From an uncultured Hyphomicrobiales bacterium (lineage in GTDB: Bacteria > Pseudomonadota > Alphaproteobacteria > Rhizobiales > Beijerinckiaceae): a DNA stretch of 64,000 bases. This document shows positions 18,104 to 26,170 of the stretch, one piece after another. Every line of letters begins with the position of its first letter. The first letter of the stretch is position 1. The notes beneath the pieces are model-generated. The model saw only the letters and a program-made list of their open reading frames with translations. It was not told the DNA's origin and did no database searches. The translations under genes were made by a program, and so were the position numbers. The stretch lies in assembly GCA_903931945.1 (NCBI GenBank), contig CAIZEI010000151.1, positions 1 through 64,000 on the forward strand. The letters run 5' to 3'.

Positions 18104-19036
18104 ATGACTGGTGACCCGACAGTTGCTGGAGGACAAGCTTTCGCGCTGCGGGCTGCGCGCAAGTCGCACGAATCTGTTTTTGTTTCCGTCATAATTCCGC
18201 ATTTTGACGACATTGACTCGCTCCAGCGTTGCTTGTCCTGCCTGCGGCGCCAAACATTTCTCGCCGAAAGATTTGAAGTCATCATTGGCGAAAACAACTC
18301 ACCCTGTGGAATTGACGTCGTCCGCGCGCTGGCGGCGGGCGTCACAGTCGTAGCTGCGCCGATACAGGGTGCAGGACCTGCACGAAATGCGGCGATCCGA
18401 ACCGCTCGGGGAGATATCTACGCCTTTATCGATTCTGACTGTTTCGCGGAACCTGAATGGCTGGAAAACGGCGTGAAAGCGCTGGCGGAAACAGATTTTC
18501 TCGGCGGGCGCGTCATAACGACAGTCAGGGATCCGTCCCGTCCGTCGATTTCCGAGGCGTACGAGGCTGTCTTCGCATTTGATTTTGAGAAATACATAAC
18601 GAAAGATGGGTTCACCGGGACTGGCAATATGTTTGCCTGGCGGGATGTTTTCGAGGCCGTCGGCGAATTTCGCGCTGGCGTGTCGGAAGACGTCGACTGG
18701 AGCCGCAGAGCAACACATTTGGGCTATCGTCTCTCCTATGCGCCAACAGTGATCGTGTTGCATCGCGCGCGGGAAACATGGTCCCAACTGATGCAGAAAT
18801 ACCGGCGATTTGCCCGTGAAAGCTATTTTCTGGCGCGCGAGCGACGCTATGGCGTTATCAAATTTTTGCTGTGGTCGTTTGTTATACTCGTTTCGCCTGT
18901 CTATTATTTTCCAAGGATAGTGCACAGCACTGCGGTCGTCGGTTTCCGTCCGAAACTGCTCTCGTTTGCAGGCTTGGTGGGGGCCAAGGCTTACCGCTGC
19001 GAGGAAATGTGGCGTTTCTTTCTATTCCGACACTGA
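18104..19036 (+). CDS. Glycosyltransferase family 2, first of a tandem pair
   Basis: A 310-residue GT-A fold glycosyltransferase. The nucleotide-binding start SVIIPHFDDIDSLQRCL, the metal-binding DSD in YAFIDSDCF and the acceptor-side SEDVDWSRRA motif are present. A hydrophobic segment near the C-terminus (FLLWSFVILVSPVYYFP) suggests membrane association. It probably adds a sugar to a lipid-linked exopolysaccharide unit. The gene downstream is a clear paralog sharing GAGPARNAA and FTGTGN. Sugar donor is unknown. Confidence 0.88.
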   Translation: MTGDPTVAGGQAFALRAARKSHESVFVSVIIPHFDDIDSLQRCLSCLRRQTFLAERFEVIIGENNSPCGIDVVRALAAGVTVVAAPIQGAGPARNAAIRTARGDIYAFIDSDCFAEPEWLENGVKALAETDFLGGRVITTVRDPSRPSISEAYEAVFAFDFEKYITKDGFTGTGNMFAWRDVFEAVGEFRAGVSEDVDWSRRATHLGYRLSYAPTVIVLHRARETWSQLMQKYRRFARESYFLARERRYGVIKFLLWSFVILVSPVYYFPRIVHSTAVVGFRPKLLSFAGLVGAKAYRCEEMWRFFLFRH

Positions 19037-19205
19037 ATACGCAAGCGGCATAGTCTTTTGTCGTGTGATTGAAATGCATACGATTTTCGGAAAACGTTCG
19101 ATGCGCATCAAGGCTGGTCCATCAACGGGAGCGACAGGATGAGATCGGCATCATGTGCACGCTCGCCGCCGGATCGCATTTTTGCGTTTATAGGAAGGGG
19201 GCCTC

Positions 19206-20132
19206 ATGTCAGGTGAAGTTCCCCGCCAGACGAATATAAATGTCGCGAACATTCAGCGCGCTTCCTCTGCGCCAGCGCGCATCTCCGTCATCGTTCCCCA
19301 CTACAACGACCTTGAAAACCTGAAGGCTTGCATCGACCGACTGGATCGCCAGACGCTGCCGCGCGAGCGTTTTGAAATCGTGGTCGCCGACAACAACTCC
19401 GCCTGTGGCCTCGATGCCGTTCGCGCTGCGGTTCCGACAGCCCGCGTGGTTCCTGCACCCATCCAGGGCGCCGGGCCTGCACGAAACGCCGCAGTCGCCG
19501 CCGCCGCCGGCGATATCTTCGCATTTATTGATTCAGATTGTTTCGCCGATCCCGACTGGCTCGAACAGGGGCTCAGCGCTCTTCCGACAGCGGACTATAT
19601 TGGCGGCAGGGTGAGAACATCCGTGCTCGATCCTTCTCACCCGAGCATGGCGGAAGCCTATGAGGCTGTATTCGCCTTCAATTTTGAAAAATATATCCTG
19701 CAAGACAAATTTACCGGCACCGGCAATCTTTTCACGACGCGCGCTGTTTTCGAAAAAGTCGGCGAATTTCGCGCCGGGGTTTCTGAAGACGTCGACTGGT
19801 GCCATCGCGCCAACGCGCACGGTTTCAAACTCGCCTATGCGCCTTTGGCGATCGTTTCACATCCTGCGCGTCCTGACTGGGAAAGCCTTGCGGCCAAATG
19901 CCGGCGTATTGTCCGTGAGCACCGCTTGCTCAATCAGGAAAAATCCTTCGGCAATCTGCGCTGGATCGCGTGGTCAGGAGCAATTCTGATCTCGCCGATG
20001 CCGCATGCCCTGCGGGTGATGCGCAGCGCCACCATTACCGGCTGGCGAGCCCGCTGGAGCGCGCTCGTGGGGCTGACCGCCTTTCGCGCTTATCGCGCCT
20101 GGAATATGTGGCGGGTTATGCTTAAAGGATAG
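19206..20132 (+). CDS. Glycosyltransferase family 2, second of a tandem pair
   Basis: A 308-residue GT2 protein aligned end to end with the preceding one: SVIVPHYNDLENLKACI, then VPAPIQGAGPARNAAVAAAA, FAFIDSDCFADPDWLEQG and GVSEDVDWCHRAN. Start ATG 19206 has a strong AGGAAGGGGG site. The 169-base gap to the first copy lets it have its own expression. The C-terminal hydrophobic stretch LRWIAWSGAILISPMP is retained. The pair likely arose by tandem duplication and may add successive sugars. Confidence 0.88.
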   Translation: MSGEVPRQTNINVANIQRASSAPARISVIVPHYNDLENLKACIDRLDRQTLPRERFEIVVADNNSACGLDAVRAAVPTARVVPAPIQGAGPARNAAVAAAAGDIFAFIDSDCFADPDWLEQGLSALPTADYIGGRVRTSVLDPSHPSMAEAYEAVFAFNFEKYILQDKFTGTGNLFTTRAVFEKVGEFRAGVSEDVDWCHRANAHGFKLAYAPLAIVSHPARPDWESLAAKCRRIVREHRLLNQEKSFGNLRWIAWSGAILISPMPHALRVMRSATITGWRARWSALVGLTAFRAYRAWNMWRVMLKG

Positions 20133-20155
20133 CGTCACGGCATTTGAGACCACGC

Positions 20156-21361
20156 CTAATTTCCAGCGCTGAATTCCGGACGGCCCGTCAGCTCTGGATA
20201 TTCCTGCCGTCCGCCAAACGACCACAGGATCCAGCCGAGCTCATAGCTGCGAATTTCCTGCGTGAATTCGAGGCCCGCGCCCTTGCGATCCTCAATGCAA
20301 TCCGAGCGCCCCAGAAGGACGTTTTTCCACGCCCGCAAAAGCCGCGCCGCGCGCTCGCCCCGCCACCCCGAACGCCTCTGCGAGCGGTGGATCATCTGCA
20401 ACTCCGGACGCAACATCGTCCGGCCCATTTCATTGGCGCCAAAAATCCAGCCGAAGCCTTTTACAAGGGCTCCGCGCGCGCCAGGGACCCCGCGCGCCAC
20501 GGCATGATGCAGAATGGCAGGCGCCATGCCATGCTGATGAACGGAATAGACCTCATAAAAATCAACCACACGCCCGGACGGCGCATGATAGAACCACGGC
20601 CACTCCCCCAGCGCTCCCTGCAGGGACAGCAATTTCTGCACGCCCGCATCCGCCGCCGCCAGCGCGGCCTGATCGGAGAAGGCCTCACCGTAATGGTAGA
20701 GCCCCAAGATGCTGTAGACTTGCGAAGCAAAGGAAGCGAATTGGCGGCGGGCGCCCGACCCCGCATCAAAAAACAAGCCGCTCGGCGCCCGAATATGCTC
20801 CAGGATGAACGACGACAGGCGTTTGGCTTCCGCCGCCCACACGGAGTCGCGTTTATATTGAGCGACCACGCCGGAGAGCATCATCCCGGTGTCCTGCGCC
20901 GTCCAGCGCAACAACGAATCATCCCCAACGCCGATCAATTTATGCGCGCCCGCAAGCGTCGCGGCGGGAACTTCATAATCAAGTTCCGCGCCGGCCCACA
21001 GGGCCGTTCCCCAGGCATAAATTCGCGCATTCACGACCGGCAGTTGCGCACAGGCCGAAACGTAGAGATCGCGGCGCGATCGACCATAAATCGTCTCGGA
21101 TCCCGCAATATGCGAGAATCCAAGCAATACATTGAGAGAATAGAAAACATCGCTGGGCGGCAGCGATACATTCGGATTTTCGCTACCGCGCTCATCCAGC
21201 AAATACTGATGCGACCATAGCCCCTTTTCCGGCATAAAACACCGCTCAAGTCCGCCCAGTGCGAACGCAATCAAGGGTTGGCGGGAAGGCTGCATCTTTC
21301 TCACATAATCGCAGGAATACTGATTGCGTTTAACTGCCCAGGCTGAGACCCGCAAGGACAA
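20156..21361 (-). CDS. Uncharacterised protein in the exopolysaccharide region
   Basis: I do not recognise the family. The frame encodes up to 401 residues, rich in Trp and Tyr, with repeated helical-looking blocks such as ARIYAWGTALWAGAELDYE, SQVYSILGLYHYGEAF and GEWPWFYHAPSGRVVDFYEV. That pattern suggests an alpha/alpha toroid as in many carbohydrate-active enzymes, but this is inference. No signal peptide is seen. The track start is TTG 21361; ATG 21295 (MQPSRQPLIAF) is an alternative with a weak GAGAAAG site. It converges with the GT2 pair, so a role in sugar-polymer metabolism is plausible. Confidence 0.6.
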   Translation of the reverse strand: MSLRVSAWAVKRNQYSCDYVRKMQPSRQPLIAFALGGLERCFMPEKGLWSHQYLLDERGSENPNVSLPPSDVFYSLNVLLGFSHIAGSETIYGRSRRDLYVSACAQLPVVNARIYAWGTALWAGAELDYEVPAATLAGAHKLIGVGDDSLLRWTAQDTGMMLSGVVAQYKRDSVWAAEAKRLSSFILEHIRAPSGLFFDAGSGARRQFASFASQVYSILGLYHYGEAFSDQAALAAADAGVQKLLSLQGALGEWPWFYHAPSGRVVDFYEVYSVHQHGMAPAILHHAVARGVPGARGALVKGFGWIFGANEMGRTMLRPELQMIHRSQRRSGWRGERAARLLRAWKNVLLGRSDCIEDRKGAGLEFTQEIRSYELGWILWSFGGRQEYPELTGRPEFSAGN

Positions 21362-21459
21362 ACGGCTTTTGGAAGCGATCCGAATTCACTATTGAAAATT
21401 TTTCCTTTGGCGGCGCGTCAATAAGCCCATTCCATTCGCGTCCGCTGACATTATTTCGC

Positions 21460-22149
21460 TCAGGCATTTTCAATCTCGGCATTATCAAACATTGCGCGCG
21501 CGGCTTTTTCAATTGCCATCGCAAGCTGTTCAGCAGGCTGCGCGCCGGACACGGCGAAGCGTCCGCCAAGAATGAAGAACGGCACGCCTGTGACGCCCAC
21601 GCGCTGGGCGGCGACAATTTCATCCTTCACCCCGGCGACATCCGTATCTGTCGACAGCCGCGCGCGTATCGCGCCGGCGTCCAGCCCGCAATCGCCCGCC
21701 GCCTGCGCCAGCAGATCGCGGTCGCCGATATCCCCGCCCTCAATGAAATAGGACTGGAACAGCCGCTCGACAGCTTCGCCCTGTCGACCCTCAGCCGCCG
21801 CCCAGCGGATCACTCGATGGGCGTCAATTGTGTTCGGCGAGCGCATGATTTTTTCGAATGCGAAAGGGATTCCCGCTTCTTCGCCAACTGCGCTCAACCG
21901 CGCATACATGTCCTTCACCCGTTCGGGACCGAATTTACGCAACAAATATTGCTCGCGCGGAATGCCGCCCTCCGGAATCGTGGCGTCAAGCTGAAATGGA
22001 CGCCAACGAAGTTCGACCGGCACATCCGGCAGACTGCAGAGCGCAGCTTCAAGACGGCGTTTGCCAATAAAGCACCACGGACACACGGCGTCCGAAATAA
22101 TGTCGATGGCGAGAGGCGTCCCGGCATCCCCCGGCGCGGCGTCGGTCAT
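21460..22149 (-). CDS. DsbA-family thioredoxin-fold oxidoreductase (FrnE-like)
   Basis: A 229-residue cytoplasmic protein of the FrnE/2-hydroxychromene-2-carboxylate isomerase-like DsbA group. The start TPLAIDIISDAVCPWCFIGKRRLEAAL carries the CPWC active site; later VGVTGVPFFILGGRFAVSGAQP holds the cis-Pro loop (GVP) and substrate region. The true start is ATG 22149 with AGGAGAGACC just before it; the longer track ORF is not needed. It overlaps the upstream gene by four bases and is the last gene of a three-gene unit. FrnE proteins catalyse disulfide exchange, but the partner here is unknown. Confidence 0.9.
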   Translation of the reverse strand: MTDAAPGDAGTPLAIDIISDAVCPWCFIGKRRLEAALCSLPDVPVELRWRPFQLDATIPEGGIPREQYLLRKFGPERVKDMYARLSAVGEEAGIPFAFEKIMRSPNTIDAHRVIRWAAAEGRQGEAVERLFQSYFIEGGDIGDRDLLAQAAGDCGLDAGAIRARLSTDTDVAGVKDEIVAAQRVGVTGVPFFILGGRFAVSGAQPAEQLAMAIEKAARAMFDNAEIENA

Positions 22150-23294
22150 GGTCTCTCCTGAACTGCGCTCACCGCTTCGCCCTCGAATTGCACGGGTCCG
22201 GGTCCTGCGCGGCGTCTGGCTGCAAGAATGCTCCTGCCGCCGATTTCGATCATATGCGGGGTCCGCGCTGGCGGCAAAGGTCGCGAGTCCGCGCCCCGGC
22301 ATTCAGCAATCAGCGCCTGTTCGCCAAACGCATGGAGATCAACAATCGCCACGCCTTCGCTGACTCCGATCGGCGCCAGCGCTCCCCGCGCCTCTCCGGT
22401 TCGGTCAAGCAGCAGCAACGACGCAAGGACATCGCGCCGCAAAACGCCTGCTTCAGCCAGAGGACCGGCAAGGGCGCCCGGCGCAATCACATGGGCTGGC
22501 GCAAGACGTGCAATTGCGGCAACGAAATCATTGGACCGGAAGGGACCAAGCAGATGCAATTGCGAATCGGTAATCGCCGCCAGAAACGGACCCGCGACCA
22601 ATCCGGCAAAGCTCACAGGCGCGAGCATCGACAAAATCGGCTCGCCCAGACCGATATGCGCCTGATGGGCAAGATCGATCGCCGCCAGGGCCAATGTGCG
22701 CTGCTCGTGCCAGACGATCGCGCCTCCGGGGGCGAACGTTGCGATCCGGGAAGCGCGCCCGTCCCCTTCATGCGAAGCTCCACGGTACGGCCCGGAAATA
22801 TCGACCGCGCCATCAAACAGGCCCGGGCCGATGCTGCACAAAATGCGCACGCAGGTCGTGCGCGCGGCGGCTTCGAACATATCTTCCATCGGCGCGTATT
22901 CGCCGAGGCTGGAGTGGCTCAAAATAGCGCTGGCGCCAGTCCGCGCGGCAAAGGCGGCGAGCGCCGCAACCGGAGGATGCAGGGGCGCGAGCGCAACATC
23001 GAGCCCGGCGTCAAGCCCGGCCAGCACAGCGATGGTTGTCGAGACACAGGCTGCGCCTGAAATCATGATCGTCTCGCCGGGGGCCAGACCAAGGTCCGTC
23101 AGATGCCCGGCCATCGCGTCAACCCGAGCCGCAAGCGCCGCAAACGACACGCTTTCGCCGGTGGAATCGGTCATCGCGAGACGATCAGGCCCTGCGCTGG
23201 CGGCAGACCGCATCAGATTGGCGAGCTCAAAGCCTGGCAGAATATCGCCGCATGATCCCGGCCATTCGCTGCTGCGCTGGAAAGCGTGGGTCAT
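22146..23294 (-). CDS. Acyl-CoA synthetase-like (ANL superfamily) protein without C-terminal domain
   Basis: A 382-residue protein resembling the N-terminal domain of AMP-forming acyl-CoA synthetases: the DRLAMTDSTGESVSFAALAA opening, then LGLAPGETIMISGAACVSTT, are typical. The phosphate-binding loop, normally TSGTTGxPK, is degenerate (FAPGGAIVWHEQ), and the C-terminal domain with the catalytic lysine is missing, the protein ending about 120 residues short. Start ATG 23294 overlaps the upstream yejA-like stop by four bases; the longer track ORF is spurious. It may bind an acyl or adenylate ligand without full catalysis, or be a decaying enzyme. Confidence 0.7.
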   Translation of the reverse strand: MTHAFQRSSEWPGSCGDILPGFELANLMRSAASAGPDRLAMTDSTGESVSFAALAARVDAMAGHLTDLGLAPGETIMISGAACVSTTIAVLAGLDAGLDVALAPLHPPVAALAAFAARTGASAILSHSSLGEYAPMEDMFEAAARTTCVRILCSIGPGLFDGAVDISGPYRGASHEGDGRASRIATFAPGGAIVWHEQRTLALAAIDLAHQAHIGLGEPILSMLAPVSFAGLVAGPFLAAITDSQLHLLGPFRSNDFVAAIARLAPAHVIAPGALAGPLAEAGVLRRDVLASLLLLDRTGEARGALAPIGVSEGVAIVDLHAFGEQALIAECRGADSRPLPPARTPHMIEIGGRSILAARRRAGPGPVQFEGEAVSAVQERP

Positions 23295-25144
23295 GGCTGC
23301 TTTCTCCACCACGTGTCGAGGGCAAAACCGAACAGCGGCCTGGCGAAACGGGGATATCGTTCGGGAAACGCCAGTTTCGACGAATAGGCGAACCATTGAT
23401 CCGGCGCATGGAATAACGGCACAATATAAAACCCTGACAGCAGCGCGCGATCCAGCGCGCGCGCCGCCGCTGCGAAATCCGCAGGGGCGGACGAAGCGAG
23501 CAAATCGCCGATGAGACCGTCAACCGCTGGCGAGCGCACGCCGGCAAGATTGTAGGAGCCGTCCTGCGCCGCGCTGGCGGAGCTCCACCGCGTCAACTGC
23601 TCATTTCCGGGCGAAGCAGAAGCGAGCCACTGGCCTGGCATCATATCGAAATCGAAGCGCTCGCGACGGCGTTGGTATTGCACTTCATCGACGCGGCGAA
23701 TCGAGACTGCAACGCCAATGCGACGAAGCGATTCAGAATAAATTTCAATCACCCGTTCCAGCGCGGGGTCTGCGACCAGGATTTCGAACGCCAGCGGCGC
23801 GCCGCCCGCCGCTTTTTTCATCACACCTTTCTGCACAACATATCCGGCCTGTTGCAAGAGGTCGATCGCTCGCCGGGCAATGTCGCGGTCGCGCCCCGAA
23901 CCATCGCTGACGGGCGGCGCCCAAGTTCCCTCCAGGATGTCATTGCGTATTGCGCCGGGCCAGCGCGCCAGCAGCGTCCGTTCGCGTTCATCGGCGGGTT
24001 TGCCGGTCGAAGCGAGGACCGAATCGGCAAAGAAACTCTGCGTACGTCGATACAGGCCACCGAACAGATTGGCGTTGAGCCATTCAAAATCGAACATGTC
24101 GCTCAGCGCTTCGCGCACCCGAACGTCTGCAAAGACAGCCCGCCGCGTGTTGAAGGCCAGGCCAAGCATCCCTTTGGGGCCGCCAATCGGCAAAGCGGCC
24201 TTCACGATCCGCCCATTTGCGATGGCCGGAAAATCGTAGGCGTTCAGCCAGCGCGCGGTATCGGTTTCTTCCCTGTAGTCGAGGCCACCCGATTTAAAAG
24301 CTTCAAAAAGCGCATTGGCGTCGCGGTAATATTCGACCCTGATCTCGTCGAAATTATACAGCCCGCGCGAAATTGGCAGGTCCTTCGCCCAATAGTCCGG
24401 ATTTCGACGCAGCGTCAGGCGTTGACCGGGCTCGACCAGCGCAACCCTGTAGGGCCCGCTGGCAACAGGCGGCTCCAGCGTTGCATCCACGAAGCGCCCG
24501 GGATCCGTATGCGCTTTGGACAGAACAGGCATCAGAGCCAGAATCAATGGCAATTCCCGATCGCCAGCGCCCGTGAGATCGAATGCAATCGTCAGGGGAT
24601 CCGGCGTTTCCACAGCCTTCACCTGCGAATAGGGGCTTCGAAATTGCGGTCGTCCTTTTTCGCGCAACAGGTCGAATGTAAAGTGAATGTCATCCGACGT
24701 GATCGGCGATTTGTCGGAGAACCGGGCGCGCGGGTCCAGATGGAATACAACCCGCGAGCGGTCCGCATTTGTCTCGATTGTCTGCGCAACCAGACCATAG
24801 AGCGTGAAGGGCTCATCCACATTGCGCATCATCAGTCGCTGGTAAACATAGCCTTCCAGTCCCTGCGAAGCGGAGTTTCCCTTGATATTAAAGGAATTGA
24901 GACTGTCAAAAGTGCCCATGACGCCGATCGTCAGCCGCCCGCCCTTCGGCGCATCGGGATTGGCGTAGGGCAGATGGACAAAATCCGGAGCAAGCGCGGG
25001 CGCGCCGAGCATGGCTATGCCATGCTGCGGAACATCCTCGCCCGCGCGCGCGGGCGCCGGCAGCGCGAGCGCTGCGGCCAGCGCCAGACCGATGCATAAA
25101 ACCCGGCAAATATCCGGGCGCGCGCGAATCGCTGCCTCACTCAT
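23291..25144 (-). CDS. YejA-like ABC transporter substrate-binding protein (family 5)
   Basis: A 617-residue periplasmic binding protein of the oligopeptide/microcin C class (SBP_bac_5). The signal peptide ends near LPAPARA-GEDV; the family features HGIAMLGAPALAPDFVHLPY, APKGGRLTIGVMGTFDSLN and the end FALDTWWRKQP fit YejA. I choose ATG 25144, which gives a proper signal peptide, over the longer track ORF. The usual yejB, yejE and yejF genes are absent; instead the next two genes, overlapping by four bases each, are the synthetase-like and FrnE-like proteins. Confidence 0.88.
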   Translation of the reverse strand: MSEAAIRARPDICRVLCIGLALAAALALPAPARAGEDVPQHGIAMLGAPALAPDFVHLPYANPDAPKGGRLTIGVMGTFDSLNSFNIKGNSASQGLEGYVYQRLMMRNVDEPFTLYGLVAQTIETNADRSRVVFHLDPRARFSDKSPITSDDIHFTFDLLREKGRPQFRSPYSQVKAVETPDPLTIAFDLTGAGDRELPLILALMPVLSKAHTDPGRFVDATLEPPVASGPYRVALVEPGQRLTLRRNPDYWAKDLPISRGLYNFDEIRVEYYRDANALFEAFKSGGLDYREETDTARWLNAYDFPAIANGRIVKAALPIGGPKGMLGLAFNTRRAVFADVRVREALSDMFDFEWLNANLFGGLYRRTQSFFADSVLASTGKPADERERTLLARWPGAIRNDILEGTWAPPVSDGSGRDRDIARRAIDLLQQAGYVVQKGVMKKAAGGAPLAFEILVADPALERVIEIYSESLRRIGVAVSIRRVDEVQYQRRRERFDFDMMPGQWLASASPGNEQLTRWSSASAAQDGSYNLAGVRSPAVDGLIGDLLASSAPADFAAAARALDRALLSGFYIVPLFHAPDQWFAYSSKLAFPERYPRFARPLFGFALDTWWRKQP

Positions 25145-25420
25145 GGGGCCAAGGTAATGAAACGCGCGTCCGGCGTCATCGGTCTTCAGAAATCTGAAGT
25201 CGAATATGCACTGGCGTTGAAGCTCCGAAGCGTTTAAGAGGTCGCCGTCAATAGATCGCCGTAAATGAGGGGGAAGAGCGCCCGCCCATTCGGGGCGTCT
25301 CGCGCCGGGTGGGCCATGCGCCTTTTCCGGGATGAGCGCCCGGCCCTCGCGGCAAAGGATTATATCAACGGACCGCTCCGCGTGGGAAAGCGCGGCAGCG
25401 GCCATCTGAAAGGATTGTCC

Positions 25421-26158
25421 ATGCCTTCGTCCATCGCACGCGCCGGCGCTTCGGTTCTCGTCATCAGCCTGATTGCTGCTGGCGCGGCCTTTGCGCAGCA
25501 AGCCAAAAAGCCCGCCGCGCCAGCCGCTCAGCCCGCGCCCAAGGCGCAACCCGCCCCGCAGGCTCAACCCGCGCCGCAAGGTGGGCAACCAGCTGGCGCT
25601 CCACCGCAGGGGCCTGTACGCGTTGAACTCCAGCCCTCACAGTCCGACTGGACCAAGGTGTGCAGCCCCGATCACAAAATCTGTTACACAACGCGCGATT
25701 TTGGCCAGGCTGCCGATCAACCGCCGGTTTTGGCGGTCGCGGTTTACGACGTGAACGGCGACGACACCAAGATTGTCCGCCTCTTGCTGCCGCCTGGACT
25801 TCTCCTGCCGGCGCAATTCCACTTTGCAATCGACAAGAACGATCCCATCGGGGGCCAATTCCAGATCTGTTTCCCGAACGGTTGTTTTGCCGAAGCGCCC
25901 GTCAAGGGAGCGGCCGTCGATACGATCAAGAAGGGCGCCGTGATGGCAGTCACCGTCCACAACCAGTTTAACAACGAAGTCACCTTCGCGCTTCCCATTG
26001 CAGGTTTTGGCAAAGCTTTCGACGGACCGGCGATTGACCCCAAGGTGCTTGAGGAAAAGCAGAAGCAATTGCAGGATCAATTGCAGAAGCAGGCCGAAGA
26101 GGAACGCAAGAAGCTTGAGGCGCAGCCGCCCGCAGGCGGCGCGGCTCCGGCCAAGTAG
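25421..26158 (+). CDS. Invasion-associated locus B (IalB) family protein
   Basis: A 245-residue secreted protein. A signal peptide (ASVLVISLIAAGAAFAQQ) is followed by a low-complexity Ala/Pro/Gln linker with repeated PAPQAQ units (residues 27-65), then the IalB domain with WTKVCSPDHKICYTTRDFGQ and IGGQFQICFPNGCFAEAP, whose paired cysteines probably form disulfides. The C-terminus is a charged coiled coil (EEKQKQLQDQLQKQAEEERK). Start ATG 25421 has AAAGGA upstream; the track ORF begins too early. IalB was named in Bartonella, but homologs are widespread in non-pathogenic Hyphomicrobiales. The mscS-type gene follows after 12 bases. Confidence 0.87.
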   Translation: MPSSIARAGASVLVISLIAAGAAFAQQAKKPAAPAAQPAPKAQPAPQAQPAPQGGQPAGAPPQGPVRVELQPSQSDWTKVCSPDHKICYTTRDFGQAADQPPVLAVAVYDVNGDDTKIVRLLLPPGLLLPAQFHFAIDKNDPIGGQFQICFPNGCFAEAPVKGAAVDTIKKGAVMAVTVHNQFNNEVTFALPIAGFGKAFDGPAIDPKVLEEKQKQLQDQLQKQAEEERKKLEAQPPAGGAAPAK

Positions 26159-26170
26159 GGTACGACGCAT

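Noticed and set aside
23672-25099. 475-residue plus-strand ORF
   Set aside because: Antisense to the yejA-like gene, which has a signal peptide and family motifs.
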